Part shown: positions 10,111 through 21,737 of the stretch, in pieces | Position numbering within the stretch: position 1 is the first letter of the stretch | How the letters are laid out: the number at the start of each line of letters is the position of its first letter | Assembly (NCBI GenBank): GCA_014529385.2 | Contig: CM043952.1 | Coordinates: forward strand, 59,933,619-59,997,618 | Length of the DNA stretch: 64,000 bases | From: Adiantum capillus-veneris | Lineage: Eukaryota; Streptophyta; Polypodiopsida; Polypodiales; Pteridaceae | Reading direction: 5' to 3' | Position numbers and translations under genes: made by a program | The notes under the pieces: model-generated | Told to the model about the DNA's origin: nothing | The model's database searches: none | Seen by the model: the letters and a program-made list of their open reading frames with translations, nothing else

Positions 10111-11244
10111 TCAAAACCATGGTGCCCCTAGGATTACATCCTCATACTTGAGAGGAGAGATAAAGAAGTCCTCTTTGTCCACATAGCCTTGGACATGAAG
10201 CCTCAATTTCCCGATTAAGGGAGTGACTAAAGCTTCTTTCCCCTTGAAGGCACTGTCTGCGGGTAGGACATCTCCCATCTCGTAAGCTTGTATGCCTAGC
10301 TTGGTGGTGGCCAACTCTATAGATATAAAATTGTGAGTAGAACCAGGGTCAAAGAGAATAAAAGCATCATGTTCTCTTACCTTTCCCCAAGCATGGCATA
10401 GAGGAGATCCTTTGTGATGAGTTTGGTGAGTCTCCTCCTCTTGGATTTCAACCAAGGAAGCTCTAGGAGGATCTTGGCAGTTGTTCTTTTGGGGACAAGC
10501 GCGGTATGCATGCCCTTGTTTGACGCACTTGAAACACCGGTTATCCTTGCGATAACGCTCAAGCTCTTCAGGAGAGAGTTTGTTCTTACCTTTGTAAACT
10601 CCCTTCTCTTTAGCTTTGTTGGAGTTTCCCTTAGGAGACTTTTGGACATTGTCCTTCACCTTAGGCTCATTGGAACCCTTGTTTTTCGGGGGCTTATTAT
10701 TTCTTTTAGCCCCCGTTTGGAAATTGATTCGAGAGGCCACCATAGTATGGTGTATTACCGCCGATATGGTATGTGGCCTTTGGGAGTTGACATACTCCGC
10801 CATTTCTTCGGTTAAGCCTGCAAAAAATTGTTGCTTTTTCTCTCCAAAATCCAACTTTTTGAAGACAGTGGATTTGAGTTGTAAGTCCCAAAACTTGTCT
10901 ACATATTTGTGGATGGATTCATAGGGAGAGAGCTTTAAGCTTCGCCATTCGGTGTGTACTTTGTCTTTGGCATCGGTGGCCAAAAACTGCTTCATAATGG
11001 AAGCTCTTAAAGCTTTCCATGTTCGTGGAGCTTCACCGTTGGCTCGTAGGCTAGACCACCATTTTCTGGCGGACTTTTGAAAGTGCATAGCTACATGGCG
11101 TAGCTTGGAGGACTCCGTGAAGCCCTCATCTCCAAACGCCTCATCGAACTGTTGGATAAAGGCCAAGACTTTGTGCGTAGCACCAAAGGTACCATCATAG
11201 GTAAGGAAAGAGATGCTCTTCCCTCCCTCTTTGAATTTCTTCAA
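10111..11244 (-). CDS. Ty3/gypsy gag C-terminal part with zinc knuckle and aspartic protease start
   Basis: Gag packages element RNA into particles, and the protease cuts the polyprotein. The 377-residue frame has a Retrotrans_gag-type domain ([30 protein letters not shown], about residues 54-180). A basic linker follows, then a CCHC knuckle ([14 protein letters not shown], residues 237-250) and a protease-like segment with [12 protein letters not shown] (residues 297-308). The usual protease triad is D-S/T-G, so D-P-G here suggests an inactive enzyme. The methionine at 11244 is probably not the true start: the frame extends upstream to an A-run near 11290 and joins the RS-rich region by a frameshift. 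It lies between the primer site (12385) and pol, in standard order. Confidence 0.85.
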   Translation of the reverse strand: MKKFKEGGKSISFLTYDGTFGATHKVLAFIQQFDEAFGDEGFTESSKLRHVAMHFQKSARKWWSSLRANGEAPRTWKALRASIMKQFLATDAKDKVHTEWRSLKLSPYESIHKYVDKFWDLQLKSTVFKKLDFGEKKQQFFAGLTEEMAEYVNSQRPHTISAVIHHTMVASRINFQTGAKRNNKPPKNKGSNEPKVKDNVQKSPKGNSNKAKEKGVYKGKNKLSPEELERYRKDNRCFKCVKQGHAYRACPQKNNCQDPPRASLVEIQEEETHQTHHKGSPLCHAWGKVREHDAFILFDPGSTHNFISIELATTKLGIQAYEMGDVLPADSAFKGKEALVTPLIGKLRLHVQGYVDKEDFFISPLKYEDVILGAPWF

Positions 11245-11249
11245 CTTGG

Positions 11250-11988
11250 ACGACCTCTTCCATGCAGCATAGGATTTCCTATGGCCTCTTTTTTTTTATG
11301 GTTCAAAGGTTGCACCATCACTTTCTTCAGAGGGTGAAGAATTTGGAGAAGGTGGAGAAGAGGGTGACCTCTTTCTCGCCTTTTTCTTGTCTTGATCTTT
11401 GTCATCTTCACCATAGTTTTCATAAGAGGAAGAGGATGAAGAAGATGGAGAAGAGGGTGTCCTCTTTCTTGCCTTTTTCTTCTCTTGCTTTTTATCATCC
11501 CTCTTTGAATTATTATGTGGAGAAGAGTGCGATGGTCTTCTCCGCTTTGGTGGTGATGGAGAGCGTTTAGCCCGCCGTCTTCGTGGAGCCATCTCCACCG
11601 AGGTGGCGGGAGACTCACTTCTTTCTCGTTCCTTCTGTGGAGGCTGTTGAGTTCTCCTTTGGGAAGGAGATGCATCATCAAGAAGTAAATTCTTGAGCCC
11701 TTCATATGGATTCTCTTCTTCTTCCCGAATCGGAGAGAGACCTCTTTTGGGAGTCTCACAAGGAGGCTTCCTAGGTGTTCTCTCGTCATGGAGATGAGTT
11801 TGGAGAATCCCGTGAGCACCAAGCTGCCGTTGCACTTCACTTTGGAGAGATGGATTGCCCATGGCTTGTTGAAGCCTAGAAACAAGATAGTTAACAAGCA
11901 TCGGAGCATCATTAGTAGCTTGCTCATTAGCAAAATCAAAGTTATCAACATTAATTTCACTCTTTACTATTGTCAACCATTCTAACAA
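11250..11988 (-). pseudogene. Gag N-terminal region with RS-like arginine/serine-rich domain
   Basis: The frame from 11988 to 11296 starts MLEWLTIVKSEINVDNFDF. After about 110 residues it becomes very rich in R, S, P and K (APRRRRAKRSPSPPKRRRP; KKKARKRTPSSPSSSSSSS; KKKARKRSPSSPPSP). The last two are an internal tandem duplication. A TAA next to an A-run near 11290 ends this frame, and a frameshift there would lead into the gag frame below 11244. RS-like domains are typical of splicing factors and are unusual in gag; a role in RNA binding or nuclear speckle targeting is only inference. Confidence 0.65.
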
Positions 11989-12384
11989 CTTTTAGATGTA
12001 AAATTTTTAGGTGTACTTTGGCACTTCAAGCCCTAGTTGCTACTCCTCTTTACCCCTTTAGAAAAAGCACTCAAGCTATTGTACCCGCGACTCAAATACC
12101 ATTAATTGCAAGGAATAGAAGAGAGGGTCTTTCAACACCAAAACAGCACCGGCTCCTTTCAAGCTTCTAATAGCTCAATAGTGGTTAAGCCGTAGGCAAT
12201 CCCCGTAGGAATCCACTACTAAGATCATAGCTCTCGACGGTGATGCCCCGTTAACTGCACAAAGGCAAGCACACTGCAAGGCTGAAAAATCCCTATTCTA
12301 CTTACTCACAGGCAATTAATAATACCAACCATTTATAGCTACCTTGAGGACCTCCCTTCTTGAGCAAGAAAAGAGAAACCTTGT

Positions 12385-12396
12385 GCTCTGATACCA
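12385..12396 (-). promoter_or_regulatory. Primer binding site (initiator Met tRNA) of the gypsy element
   Basis: The complement reads TGGTATCAGAGC, the plant initiator-methionine-tRNA primer site. It lies one base from an LTR end (TGTAAC.. at 12398 on the plus strand) and upstream of gag on the minus strand. It fixes the 5' end and orientation of the element. Confidence 0.9.
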
Positions 12397-12397
12397 A

Positions 12398-13900
12398 TGT
12401 AACATTTAATGGCCTAAAAACTTGTGTGTAGCGGAAATTAGCATGAACATAGTGGGCATTTCATTAGAATAGATTCTTAATGAGAATTACAAGAGTGCTT
12501 GGGTGGAGAGAGCAACAAAAAGCATAACACCTAGTTAGATAGTATGAACGATACTTTCAAAAGAGAGAGAAATTAAGCTATTGACAATAGTTGAGGACCG
12601 GATTTGCATGGAGCCGGTCCCCCCTCCAAAAGGCAAGTTGTATTATGGTTTCTCCCATCAAGAGAGACATTGTACAATACAATTCTTTGTGTTCCTTCGA
12701 GACTAGCTAGTGCAATGAAGATGAAAGATTCATGCACTTAGCAAGCACAACATCAATTATCCCCAGTCTCAGACTCAAGACCTCACACACCTTCGAAGAT
12801 GGTGAGAGCTAGCAGGGTATGAGAGAAGATTGAGAGGAAGAAGGAGTATCTTACGAGAAAGATGTACATCTCCTCACATAATCACTCATATTAGCATAGC
12901 TTAGCTTATTAATTAGCATGGTAGAGGAGATGAGCATGCATTGAAGCTTGGCTCTTGGTTGGATCTGCATCCACATGCCAAGAGTGTGTCGATGTAGGCT
13001 TCTATCTCACAAGCTTGGAGTAGGTGATGAGCTCTCCATTAAAGCTTGGGAAGAGATAGTCTTCTCTTTCTTCACACATGAGATTGTGTGAGTGTGTGTG
13101 TGATAATGCCTTGCAAAAATCATCCCCCTCTCTCTCTTGGGCGAGCCCTCTTGCTATTTGCTCTTGCTCTACCCTCATTGGACCTCCCCAAGTCAAGCCA
13201 ATGACTATTAAGCAACACAAGTGATAGCCTTCTGACTTGTGTCCCCCTTTCCCCTTTTGTGAGAGCTTTAGGTATTTTAATAATTCAACTAAACTCTCAT
13301 TGGACCCCTTTGCCTCCTGGCCAATAGAATTCAGGCAAGCCATTGGGTTGCTGAATGCTCATTGGACCCCTTGGCAGATTGTCCAATAGTCATCTAGGAG
13401 ACTTAATTCTCATTGGTTCTTTTATTAAGTGTTTTTTTAAATTAATTAAATTAGATTTACTCTAGCCTAATTCTCAGTGGTACACCTCCAAGGCCATCCA
13501 ATAGGAATTGGGTACACCTTGTGGGCATCTGGCCTAGGGAGCTGACATGTGTCCCTCATTCCCTTTGTGTAAAGGGAGCTTGTGTGTGTGTGTGTGTGGC
13601 TTTCTCTCTCATCCCCTACATGCAAGGCTCGCCCCCTCCCAAGTAGGGATTACAAAGAATGTTTTGGTCACACACAAAGCATCCAATTCCCTTAAGGTTG
13701 ACCTTTGGACACAACCTTTGAATTTTGGAACCTTAGCATTTTGGAAGTCTTAATGGGCTGAACCTTAGGGTCTTTTTAGCCCATTGTTGCACATGGCTCT
13801 TTTGCAGATGGCCCCCCCTTTGGATCCCTATTTTCCTTCCTTTGGATCCCTACTGTGGCCGGTCTGCTAGCTTAACCAATATTCTAGCTTTTTCTCGGCC
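12398..13900 (-). repeat. 5' LTR of the minus-strand gypsy element (outer end approximate)
   Basis: The inner end is set by the primer site; the LTR ends in ..TGTTACA on the minus strand. I could not find the 3' LTR (outside the window) and so cannot fix the outer boundary. Within it, 13165-13520 has five imperfect units carrying ATTGG and a nearby CCAAT, plus short (TG)n near 13091 and 13580. Reading frames here have no recognisable product. Confidence 0.6.
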
Positions 13901-14738
13901 TGGCACTTCCCCATATTAAATGATCAGTTTAACATGAGAAAATCATTTAGGAGAATTAGATATTGATTATTATGACAAGAATAGACCCCACCCAAAATTA
14001 TGTGCCAATTCTTAAGTCAAATTTGAATCATTTGTTGATATTTTCCCTCTTTGTGTAGTATATGTGTGATGTATGCTCTCTTTTGCATGTAAAAAAGGTG
14101 TGCAGTCACCTTGGATTTCCTCGAATCTCCCATCATCAGTTTGCCTTAGCACTCATTGTGCAGTGTGTGATGTTTCTCTTTGTACCACCAAGGTGGCTGC
14201 CGAGTAAGAAAGCTGGTGTGGCCAAGGTCATAGCCTTGCTTCACGTATCTTCTTCTAAACATAAAAAAGGCTCTGATTGGAAGGATAGCTCCATACATGA
14301 TTTTGCACATGAAAGATCATGTGCCTTAATAATGTCCTCAAGGTGTCCAGCCTTGCATCTATGCTCTAAGTGGGTGGCTAAAGACCACATACGACTACTA
14401 GAGCCATTTCACTTACAGTTTATTGGACACTTTCTAGTCCTTCAACGCTAGCAAAACCCCTTGCAAAGTGTTAAGGGGCTATAATCAAGGCTATGTATAC
14501 TCTTTTCTTATATTTAGATCCCTATATATGCTTTCTACATTTTCCAACCCTTGGTTGGCTCGACTTTGGACTATCAAAGCATGCAACCATGCAACTCCAT
14601 TAGTAGTCTCCACAATTCCATTCAACCCTGTATATAGGATCCTATCATTGTGAAGCACTTGCAAGTTGGATGTTGACCAACCACAAAGAAGGCAAGGTGC
14701 CATGCAAGAGGGAGAGCAATGGTTGCATCACATACATA

Positions 14739-14788
<50 letters not shown>

Positions 14789-14861
14789 AAGATAGCACAT
14801 ATCCTACATTACTCTATCTGGTATAGCAACAAAGCTATAACATGTTTGTAAATATCGCATT

Positions 14862-14907
<46 letters not shown>

Positions 14908-15460
14908 GGGGGGGGAGAGAGAATCCCTTTAAAATCTCTTGAAGCATTTAAAAATGCATTAATGCATATTATCCTACACATAGGAAAACCAATTCCTTGA
15001 ACATGATCCATCAATGCAATTTCAACTTCACAACAAGGTCAAGGCCATTAGTTATCTTCGCATTGAGGTGGTTGCAAATTTCTTAATTGTTTTAATATTT
15101 CACAAATTAGCCCAAGCCAAAAATCCATGACCTTCGCGTAGGAATTATGGGCATATGGTTTGCAACATATCAAATGGCAAAAACACTGTGTAGTAGCTTG
15201 GAATTGTCTACACCTAGGCTAAGTTGCCAAACAATGGAGGATTATGTATCTACACCGTAGTCCTAAAGAGTATGCAACGTGCCCACTAATGTGATATATA
15301 GCATGCAATAACTTTGTAGCTACTCATTTGACAAAGTCTCAAGCATTTTCAGCCTTCCCAAGCTGCATATTCCTAGTTGATTTTTGTATATGCATGAAGA
15401 TATTTTAAGTGCCAAGAGAGGGTCCAATTGAGCTTGAGCAGCCAAAGAGATCTCTTCAAC
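13900..15460. other. Unassigned sequence with (CA)n and (GA)n-G19 tracts
   Basis: No recognisable gene. A 129-residue open frame at 14062-14451 has no family features. (CA)n lies at 14742-14786, and (GA)n followed by 19 consecutive G at 14865-14915. The rest is moderately AT-rich and unique in this window. Confidence 0.5.
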
Positions 15461-15751
15461 TTCCGAGAGAGAGAGAGAAAGAGAGAGAGAGAGAAGAAGA
15501 AGAATAAGAAGATTGTTTTAGCATCGTAGGAAACTATCCCAAGAGACCTTAAAAATTTGAGAGTTGAACTCAAGACTTTTAGGGGGGGGGGGGGGGGGGG
15601 GGGAGAGAGAGAGAGAGAAGAAGAGGGAGAAGAAGAATAAGAAGATTGCTTTAATGTAGTAGGAAAGTATCCCAAGAGACCTTAAAAATTTGAGAGTTGA
15701 ACTCAAGACTTTGGGGGGGGAGGGAGGGAGAGGGGGGGGGGGGGGGGGGGG

Positions 15752-15790
<39 letters not shown>
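15460..15790. repeat. Tandem duplication with poly-G/poly-GA tracts and SINE-like ends
   Basis: Two copies of a unit of about 90 bp (GAAGAATAAGAAGATTG, GGAAAnTATCCCAAGAGACC, TTGAGAGTTGAACTCAAGAC) lie at 15493-15581 and 15625-15712. Each is followed by a G-run (22 G at 15582-15603; 8 G at 15713-15720 and 23 G at 15732-15754) and then (GA)n. The GAGTTGAACTCAAGAC core is the B-box part of the SINE-like family seen at 1935-2100. Confidence 0.8.
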
Positions 15791-15791
<1 letters not shown>

Positions 15792-16650
15792 AACTCAGTC
15801 GAAGATGTCATGGGAATGAGACAACTCAGTCGAAGATGTCATGGGAATGAGACTTCTCAGTGGCCTTGTCTAATTAACCCTTCTCTTCCATCCATTTCAT
15901 GCGCATGGCCTCATCATCTCTTCTTGAACACGAGGAACACACACAGTAAGTGGATCACTTCCATAAGAGATCAGAGATCTTTGTGGTGGAGAAGTGTGTA
16001 GAAGGAGTGGGGTTCCGCAAGAACCTGGGAATTAAATACCACGGTATTGCCAAACCTCATAGCTGTTCCGTATTTACCCGAGGCTATTCGATTTGTTTCC
16101 ACAACAAATAAAATGATGCACTTAGGTCTGTTTCACGTGTAGAGCGCGGAGCTCCATGCTTGCATGGTGGTTGTGAGTGCTGAGTGTAGGAGGTGTGAAA
16201 TTCCATTTCAGGTGGCCCAAAATGGCAAGCAAGGTGGTATTGCCATGCTACTACATGTACTTGGGGGGGCTATTGCAGCATCTCGTGTAGTGTACGAGGC
16301 CACGACAACAAATCAGTACTTGGTTTCCATATGCACCAAGCAAGGCGACCCGTAGCATGCAAGGTAGCAAGGTAGTGACCCAAAAGGGTTGATGTAGCCA
16401 TAGCCACATTGGGGATGCCATTACATGCTAAAAGGTTTTGCTGCACCCATTAAGGCCAATGTAGCCATGCATGTTGATTGAGGAGGGCATGAGAAGTGTA
16501 TGGGACCGCCTGCAACCAATGAAGAGAGAGAGAGTCACCTACAAATATGTTGGATGCCAAAGGTGCAGTAAGGAGGCAATACCAACCAAAAGTGATGGGG
16601 GCAATCAGCTAAGGAGGCCATGAGGGACCCCTGGACGGATTGCAACCAAT

Positions 16651-16733
<83 letters not shown>

Positions 16734-17869
16734 TGCATGCTAATTTGAGTTGCTTTCCTCCTGATTACTGAAGTAGTGGAGTTTGGACTCACTCAATCCT
16801 TTCTCTCTGTTGAAAAATGGTGACACTCGAGAGATGGTGCATGTATGTCCTTATAGTTGAAAAAATTGCAAGAGAGTTCTCCAACATTTAATGGGTAGCG
16901 TACTCTCATTGACAACGCCAATGAATTTCAACTCTCGAGCCACCGTGCCTTCTGGGACAGTGCCTCTTTCCCTGTGCATGTGGCCTTAGTCATTGAGTTG
17001 CCTTGCAGCCCTTGCTTTATTCACCTATATTTTTGGGCTCCTTGGAAAATGGGCTATCTCTTTTTGGCATGTTAAGCGCCTAACTATCCATTGTCCAATT
17101 TTTGCAAGCTCCTTTAAATATAGGATATAGATAGAAGGAAAGCCACCCTTTAAATGATTTCAAAAATAAAAATGGTCAGCCGGGCAGTGATAGGATTTGA
17201 CGCCCATTTGCCCTTCTTAAGGCATTTTGCCGGTCGTATGAAGGCCAAAGTTTTTTTGAGTCTGTCATTGGAAGGGCTTGTTCAAAAATTATCCTTCTAT
17301 AGAGAAGGGTGAAAAAATAGAATACATGTCAATGGAAGGGCTAATTAAAAAACATTCTATATATATTAATGCTCATTACAATATCTATATGTATATTGGC
17401 TATACTCATTGACAGAATATAGTATCTTGCCTTGTAAATTATGCGAAATTTTTTCATTGGAAGGGCAAAGTGAAAATAGACCCTTCTATAGGGAAGGGTG
17501 CATTTTTCTACAACCCATCTTTTGAAAGAATAGGTTGCCCTTCAAATCCTAACACTGCAGCTGGGCTAAAGTGAAATGGCCTCCCAAAAACTATAGGGTT
17601 AAGTATTATAAATTTAGACAGGGTACTAAGGTCTTTTTGACTTTCCACTGCGAATACTCCCTCATAAGTCTTTTCATTTTCTACCATCCTAGTACTTACC
17701 CTTCACTTTTGGATTTTCAATTAAATATTTTTAAAAGGTTCTTTTTGAAAGAAGCATAATGTGACACATGGAGGGTCTCTTCTTCCTTGAAAATTTTAAC
17801 CTGCTTCATATATAGTATAGAAGTATAGAAGGTGGGACTCAGTTTTGTCAGTAAATTCAAGAAAAAAAC
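15791..17869. other. Unassigned spacer with a long (GA)n microsatellite
   Basis: No gene recognised. A 21-bp phrase (CAACTCAGTCGAAGATGTCATGGGAATGAGA) occurs twice in tandem at 15790-15851. (GA)n runs from 16654 to 16731. 17200-17560 has repeated AGGGCTNNTTnAAAAA / CCCTTCTATAG phrases. Short open frames here look like chance. Confidence 0.5.
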
Positions 17870-19595
17870 ATTTTTTCTAAGAACCAAAAATTATATTAAA
17901 AAGTAAAAGAAAATGTTACAATGGACAAAGGAAGGAAAAGATGTCATCCCAACAACAAAAATCAGAGCTTTAGTATGTCTTATGACATGATAAGCCTTTC
18001 CTTGGAGTACACCTACTCATCTTCCTACACCGGAACTACCACCTAAAGTGCTTTTGATAATCTATAAAGGAGCTTCTAGGACATCCTCAATGCTTGAAGT
18101 ACAATACAAATTCTGTTAAGCTAAAAAAGAAGCAGTTGATGGGGAAGCTGGCTAGTGTTTCTATGCAATGAATCATTTTTCTGACACCAAAAATGCCAAA
18201 GAAAGCTCCTTCTCTACATGTTCAACAAGGATATGTCCATGTATCTGCATTCTCCCAAAAGCTAGTGCTGCTCGATGTAACCTTCTCTTCCCTCCAAAAC
18301 TTGTGCTTAATCATTATTTATTGCCTTTAGTAATCTTCTTCCTTCCTTTTTTATGAAAGTTTCTAAATTATAAAAAGGAGAAATATACAAATACCCCTAG
18401 GGAAGTATCTTGTCCATCAACAAAAATGAAGGTTAAACATACACAAACAAGCAGAGGCTACTGAAGAAGGTGACATACTTAATACAAATAGCCATGGATC
18501 ATTGAAAGTTTAATAGGGTCATAAATTTAAACAAAGACACTTCTCCATCTCTGCCACCTAATGTATTTCTAAATATCCATAACATTCACCTAGGAAACTT
18601 CTATCACATGAGCTTGAATTCCCTTTGAATTTCCTTCATAACACTCGTAAAACCAAGCATGAGAGTTGAACAACATTTGTAGAGTGGGCTTTGCCCAACC
18701 AAGCCGTATTCCTCATTCAAGCCATACATTCCATAGATATGTACTCCTGAGATAGGTCCAGAGAGGATATGCTTGCATTCGCCTAAGAGTAGAGACCTCC
18801 AAGAGATGTGAGAATGAAAAGCCCACTAGCTATTTGAATCTCCTACGTGAATTGCAGATCATGGGGGAAATTCAAAACCAAATGATGAATAGACTTGATT
18901 GATAAAGGGTAGGCCCACAAGAATTTAAATTTGTACGACCATTGGTGGGCATTCCAAGAAATCCCCTATCTAGAATTGAGTTTTGCTACAAGAGTAAGGT
19001 CACATCTACCTTTTTTCTCCTTGAAATTATAAATGTCTCTACACACCTTGGCAAAGGGAAGCACATTTCCTTTGAAACATATGTGAAGGTTTTGCTTCAA
19101 TATAATCTCCATCTTTGCCAGTAAGAAGTGAGCACATCTAATCTGAAACTATTACAAGATCTTAGCTTTGCCGTCTTCTTGACAAAGGAGATTTGAATGT
19201 TTGGAGATGTAAACTAAACCATATTGAATCATGTAGATAGAAGTCCCTAGAGTACAACATTATCCAGGGAGGATCCATTTTCTTTTTGTGGCAAACCAAT
19301 CTTTCCAAAACCTGTACCTAAGATCAAAGCCCTTTGGCACAATGTTAGCATGAGAAATGAGAATGTATTCGGATGATAAACCATTCCATGTTGTATAGCA
19401 GAACAAGTGCATATTTGTTTTAATAAGTAGAGGCCAATAATAACCAGATGAAACAACTCTCATTATTCTTGGATGCTAGCTTTTGAATGTCCAAAATGCC
19501 CAAGCATCCATCCTCCTTTTCCAAATAGCAAGCTTGGCATTCCACTTTAGGAATTTTGTAGATATTTTAGATCCATCCCATAAGAATCTTCTTGT
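17870..19595 (-). pseudogene. LINE ORF2 3' part (zf-RVT region), split from 37098 onward
   Basis: On the minus strand from 19590 the sequence reads RRFLWDGSKISTKF, the FLW(D/G)G motif that opens the segment after the RT domain in plant L1-type LINEs. About 500 residues of broken frames follow (e.g. WPLLIKTNMHLFCYTTWNG, FRYRFWKDWFATKRKW-like), consistent with the zf-RVT end. The upstream RT and endonuclease parts resume at 37098 on the same strand, so an insertion split the element. A T-run near 17872 may mark the 3' tail. Many stops: dead. Confidence 0.7.
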
Positions 19596-20051
19596 TGTAG
19601 TGGAAATGGAAAATCCCTTATTTATTGTAGATGATTATGATATATCACATTTATGGACATTTCATTATTTACGTGTTCTTTACGAGCTATGGCCTTTTAT
19701 GTCTAGTCAAAAAGTTTGTATCCATTTTGAGTATTCAAGAACTCTATAAATAGATACGCACAAGAGGAAAATGTTCACTCTTGCATGGGGGGAGATTGCA
19801 CTCAGTGTGTGTGTTATTCTCCTTTCCTCTCCTCTCCACTCTTCTCTCTGGCCATACCACTATAGCACTCCGCTCTAGGAGGTGCACTTCGCACCTTCTG
19901 TAACGCTGTCTCGCTCTCTATTTCTCCTCTATTAATCGTGCTTTGGATTTCGTGCATCTATGGCCTTTCATGTATGCATATTTGTTATTTTGTAGTTTGC
20001 AGCATGGTATTTTGTGTATTTTGGAGGTCCCCTGTGCTTCCGTTTGTAGCA
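19596..20051 (+). repeat. 5' LTR of a composite LTR retrotransposon
   Basis: It starts TGTAGTGGAAATGG and ends TTTGTAGCA and is homologous over its length to 36626-37097. It is followed one base later by a primer site. A TATA box (TATAAATA, 19745-19752) is conserved in the other LTR (36800-36807). It interrupts the LINE reading between 19590 and 37098. Confidence 0.8.
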
Positions 20052-20052
20052 G

Positions 20053-20064
20053 TGGTATCAAAGC
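20053..20064 (+). promoter_or_regulatory. Primer binding site variant TGGTATCAAAGC
   Basis: It differs by one base from the plant initiator-Met-tRNA site TGGTATCAGAGC and lies directly after the LTR end at 20051, giving plus-strand orientation for this element. Confidence 0.8.
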
Positions 20065-20908
20065 ACAAGTCGTTGCTCTTGGTAAGTTGTGGATCATAGC
20101 AAGAAAGGCCTCTACATGTGACAAATATGGAGCTACGTTGTGCTTTTCACAATTCTTGCTATTTCTCTTTTGTTTATTTCTTTTATAGAAATATTAGGAG
20201 AGAGATCTTGTTATTGAGAAATATTAATGCTTGTATTAAGTAGTTTGTGCATGTCTATTTTCCATGAGTATGCGCTTGTACCTTGAATTAGAAGGCTAAA
20301 ATAATCTCTTGTTTAATACATGAATATAAATAACTCCAACTGCTATTGTTGAAGCTATTGGAGAACTTGCTTAGCTTTAGCCACAGTATGTATTAGAGGA
20401 TATCTATTAGTTTCATGCTTTGTATATATTTATAGAATAAGAAGAATAAAGAAATTTATTTAGTGAGATAAATATGGAGAATTAGCAATGGGAGAGAAGA
20501 AGGCAAAGACAAGGATGATGTAGCATATTAATTAAAAGAAAAGAGATTTTTAACATCATAAAAACAATCCTAAGGCGACCTCGAGGACTTTTTTTAAGAG
20601 TGTTGAACTCAAGACCGATAATTAGGAGGGACTCGAGTAACCAATTTACCGCATTTGGTGATTTTGCATCGTGGAAAACCAGAGAGACTTCCATAGGCTA
20701 TAAAAAAAAAGTCGTGGGAAACAACATCAAAACGACGGTTAAAGTGTTTTAATGAACCAAAGAGGAGGGTGCAAATTGTCAAGCAGTGATAGCAAAGGCC
20801 GACAATTGATGTCATCATAACTGAGCAGCTACGTGTGCATCATTGTCACTATCTGCAAGAGCATGGTGTTGGTGTCATTGGCAGTGTCAACTATGAGCAA
20901 CAATAGTA
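20065..20908. other. Internal region of the LTR element with a SINE-like copy
   Basis: No gag or pol is recognisable here. 20515-20660 on the minus strand has AATTGGTTACTCGAGTCC and GAGTTCAACACTC, like the A and B boxes of the SINE-like family at 1935-2100. Confidence 0.4.
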
Positions 20909-20939
20909 CACTACAATTAAAAAAGGTGTCATCGATGCA

Positions 20940-20976
20940 GATATCGACGCACTGCGTCACTATGTGCGTCGATATC
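20940..20976. repeat. Perfect 13-bp subterminal hairpin of CACTA-II
   Basis: GATATCGACGCAC (20940-20952) pairs with GTGCGTCGATATC (20964-20976) around an 11-nt loop; copy 2 keeps it with one mismatch (61057-61095 region). Downstream, TGTCGCTATTTGCGACG and GATAGCGACG are the same motif type as in CACTA-I. Confidence 0.85.
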
Positions 20977-21309
20977 CACGCCCCTGTGAACCTGTCGCTA
21001 TTTGCGACGCAGATATAAACGCAGATAGCGACGACCATAACAGAAAAAAAAATTATTGGGCAGAGGGCAGGTAGCCTGGCCTGTGCCCAGTTAAAAGATG
21101 GACACAGCCATAGCCAGACTTCCTGCCCTCTGCCCAGCAGCACCAAAATCAACCATGCTCCCGCGTGCAGAAATTTCGGCAGAGTTTCCTTTGTTTTTAC
21201 ATAAACTTTGCAAAAAAAACCATATCATGTATACGCCTCCTACATGCTATCCATGTAGGATCTCACATGAGATTTAAGGCACATGAAAGACAAGTACCGT
21301 ACCAACTGA

Positions 21310-21520
21310 AAAGCATAACCATAACGAACCATAACCATCACTTAAAAGCATAACCATAATGCAGATAGCCATAACCATAAACAAAATTAACAATATCCAT
21401 AAGCATAACCAGAAAGTTAAACATAACCATTAACAAAACCTGAACCATAACTATGTCTATACAAGAATAGGAGAAATAACCATGTCTATACAATGACAAT
21501 GACAATAATCATAACCATAA
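21310..21520. repeat. Degenerate (ACCATAA)n tract in CACTA-II copy 1
   Basis: About fifteen CCATAA/GCATAA/ACCATAA hexa- to heptamers are spread over 200 bp. Copy 2 has the same tract at 61486-61700. No coding content. Confidence 0.75.
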
Positions 21521-21737
21521 GGGAAACAATAATTGTCTGAAAAATAATTTTATGTACAAAAAAGAGACACAGAAGCGTGTCTGTGTCTCACAAAGCATAT
21601 ATATGAAATCCGGTCCACTAATGACTAGGTGTCGCAAGCTGCACATAGGACAACTCACAAAATTAGTATTGATATTACTTCATATATACTTACTTAATTA
21701 AATCAACTCACACATATTAACGTCTCACCTCAAGCGA

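Noticed and set aside
14062-14451. 129-residue plus-strand frame
   Set aside because: No recognisable motif, ordinary length for chance, and no splice or context support.
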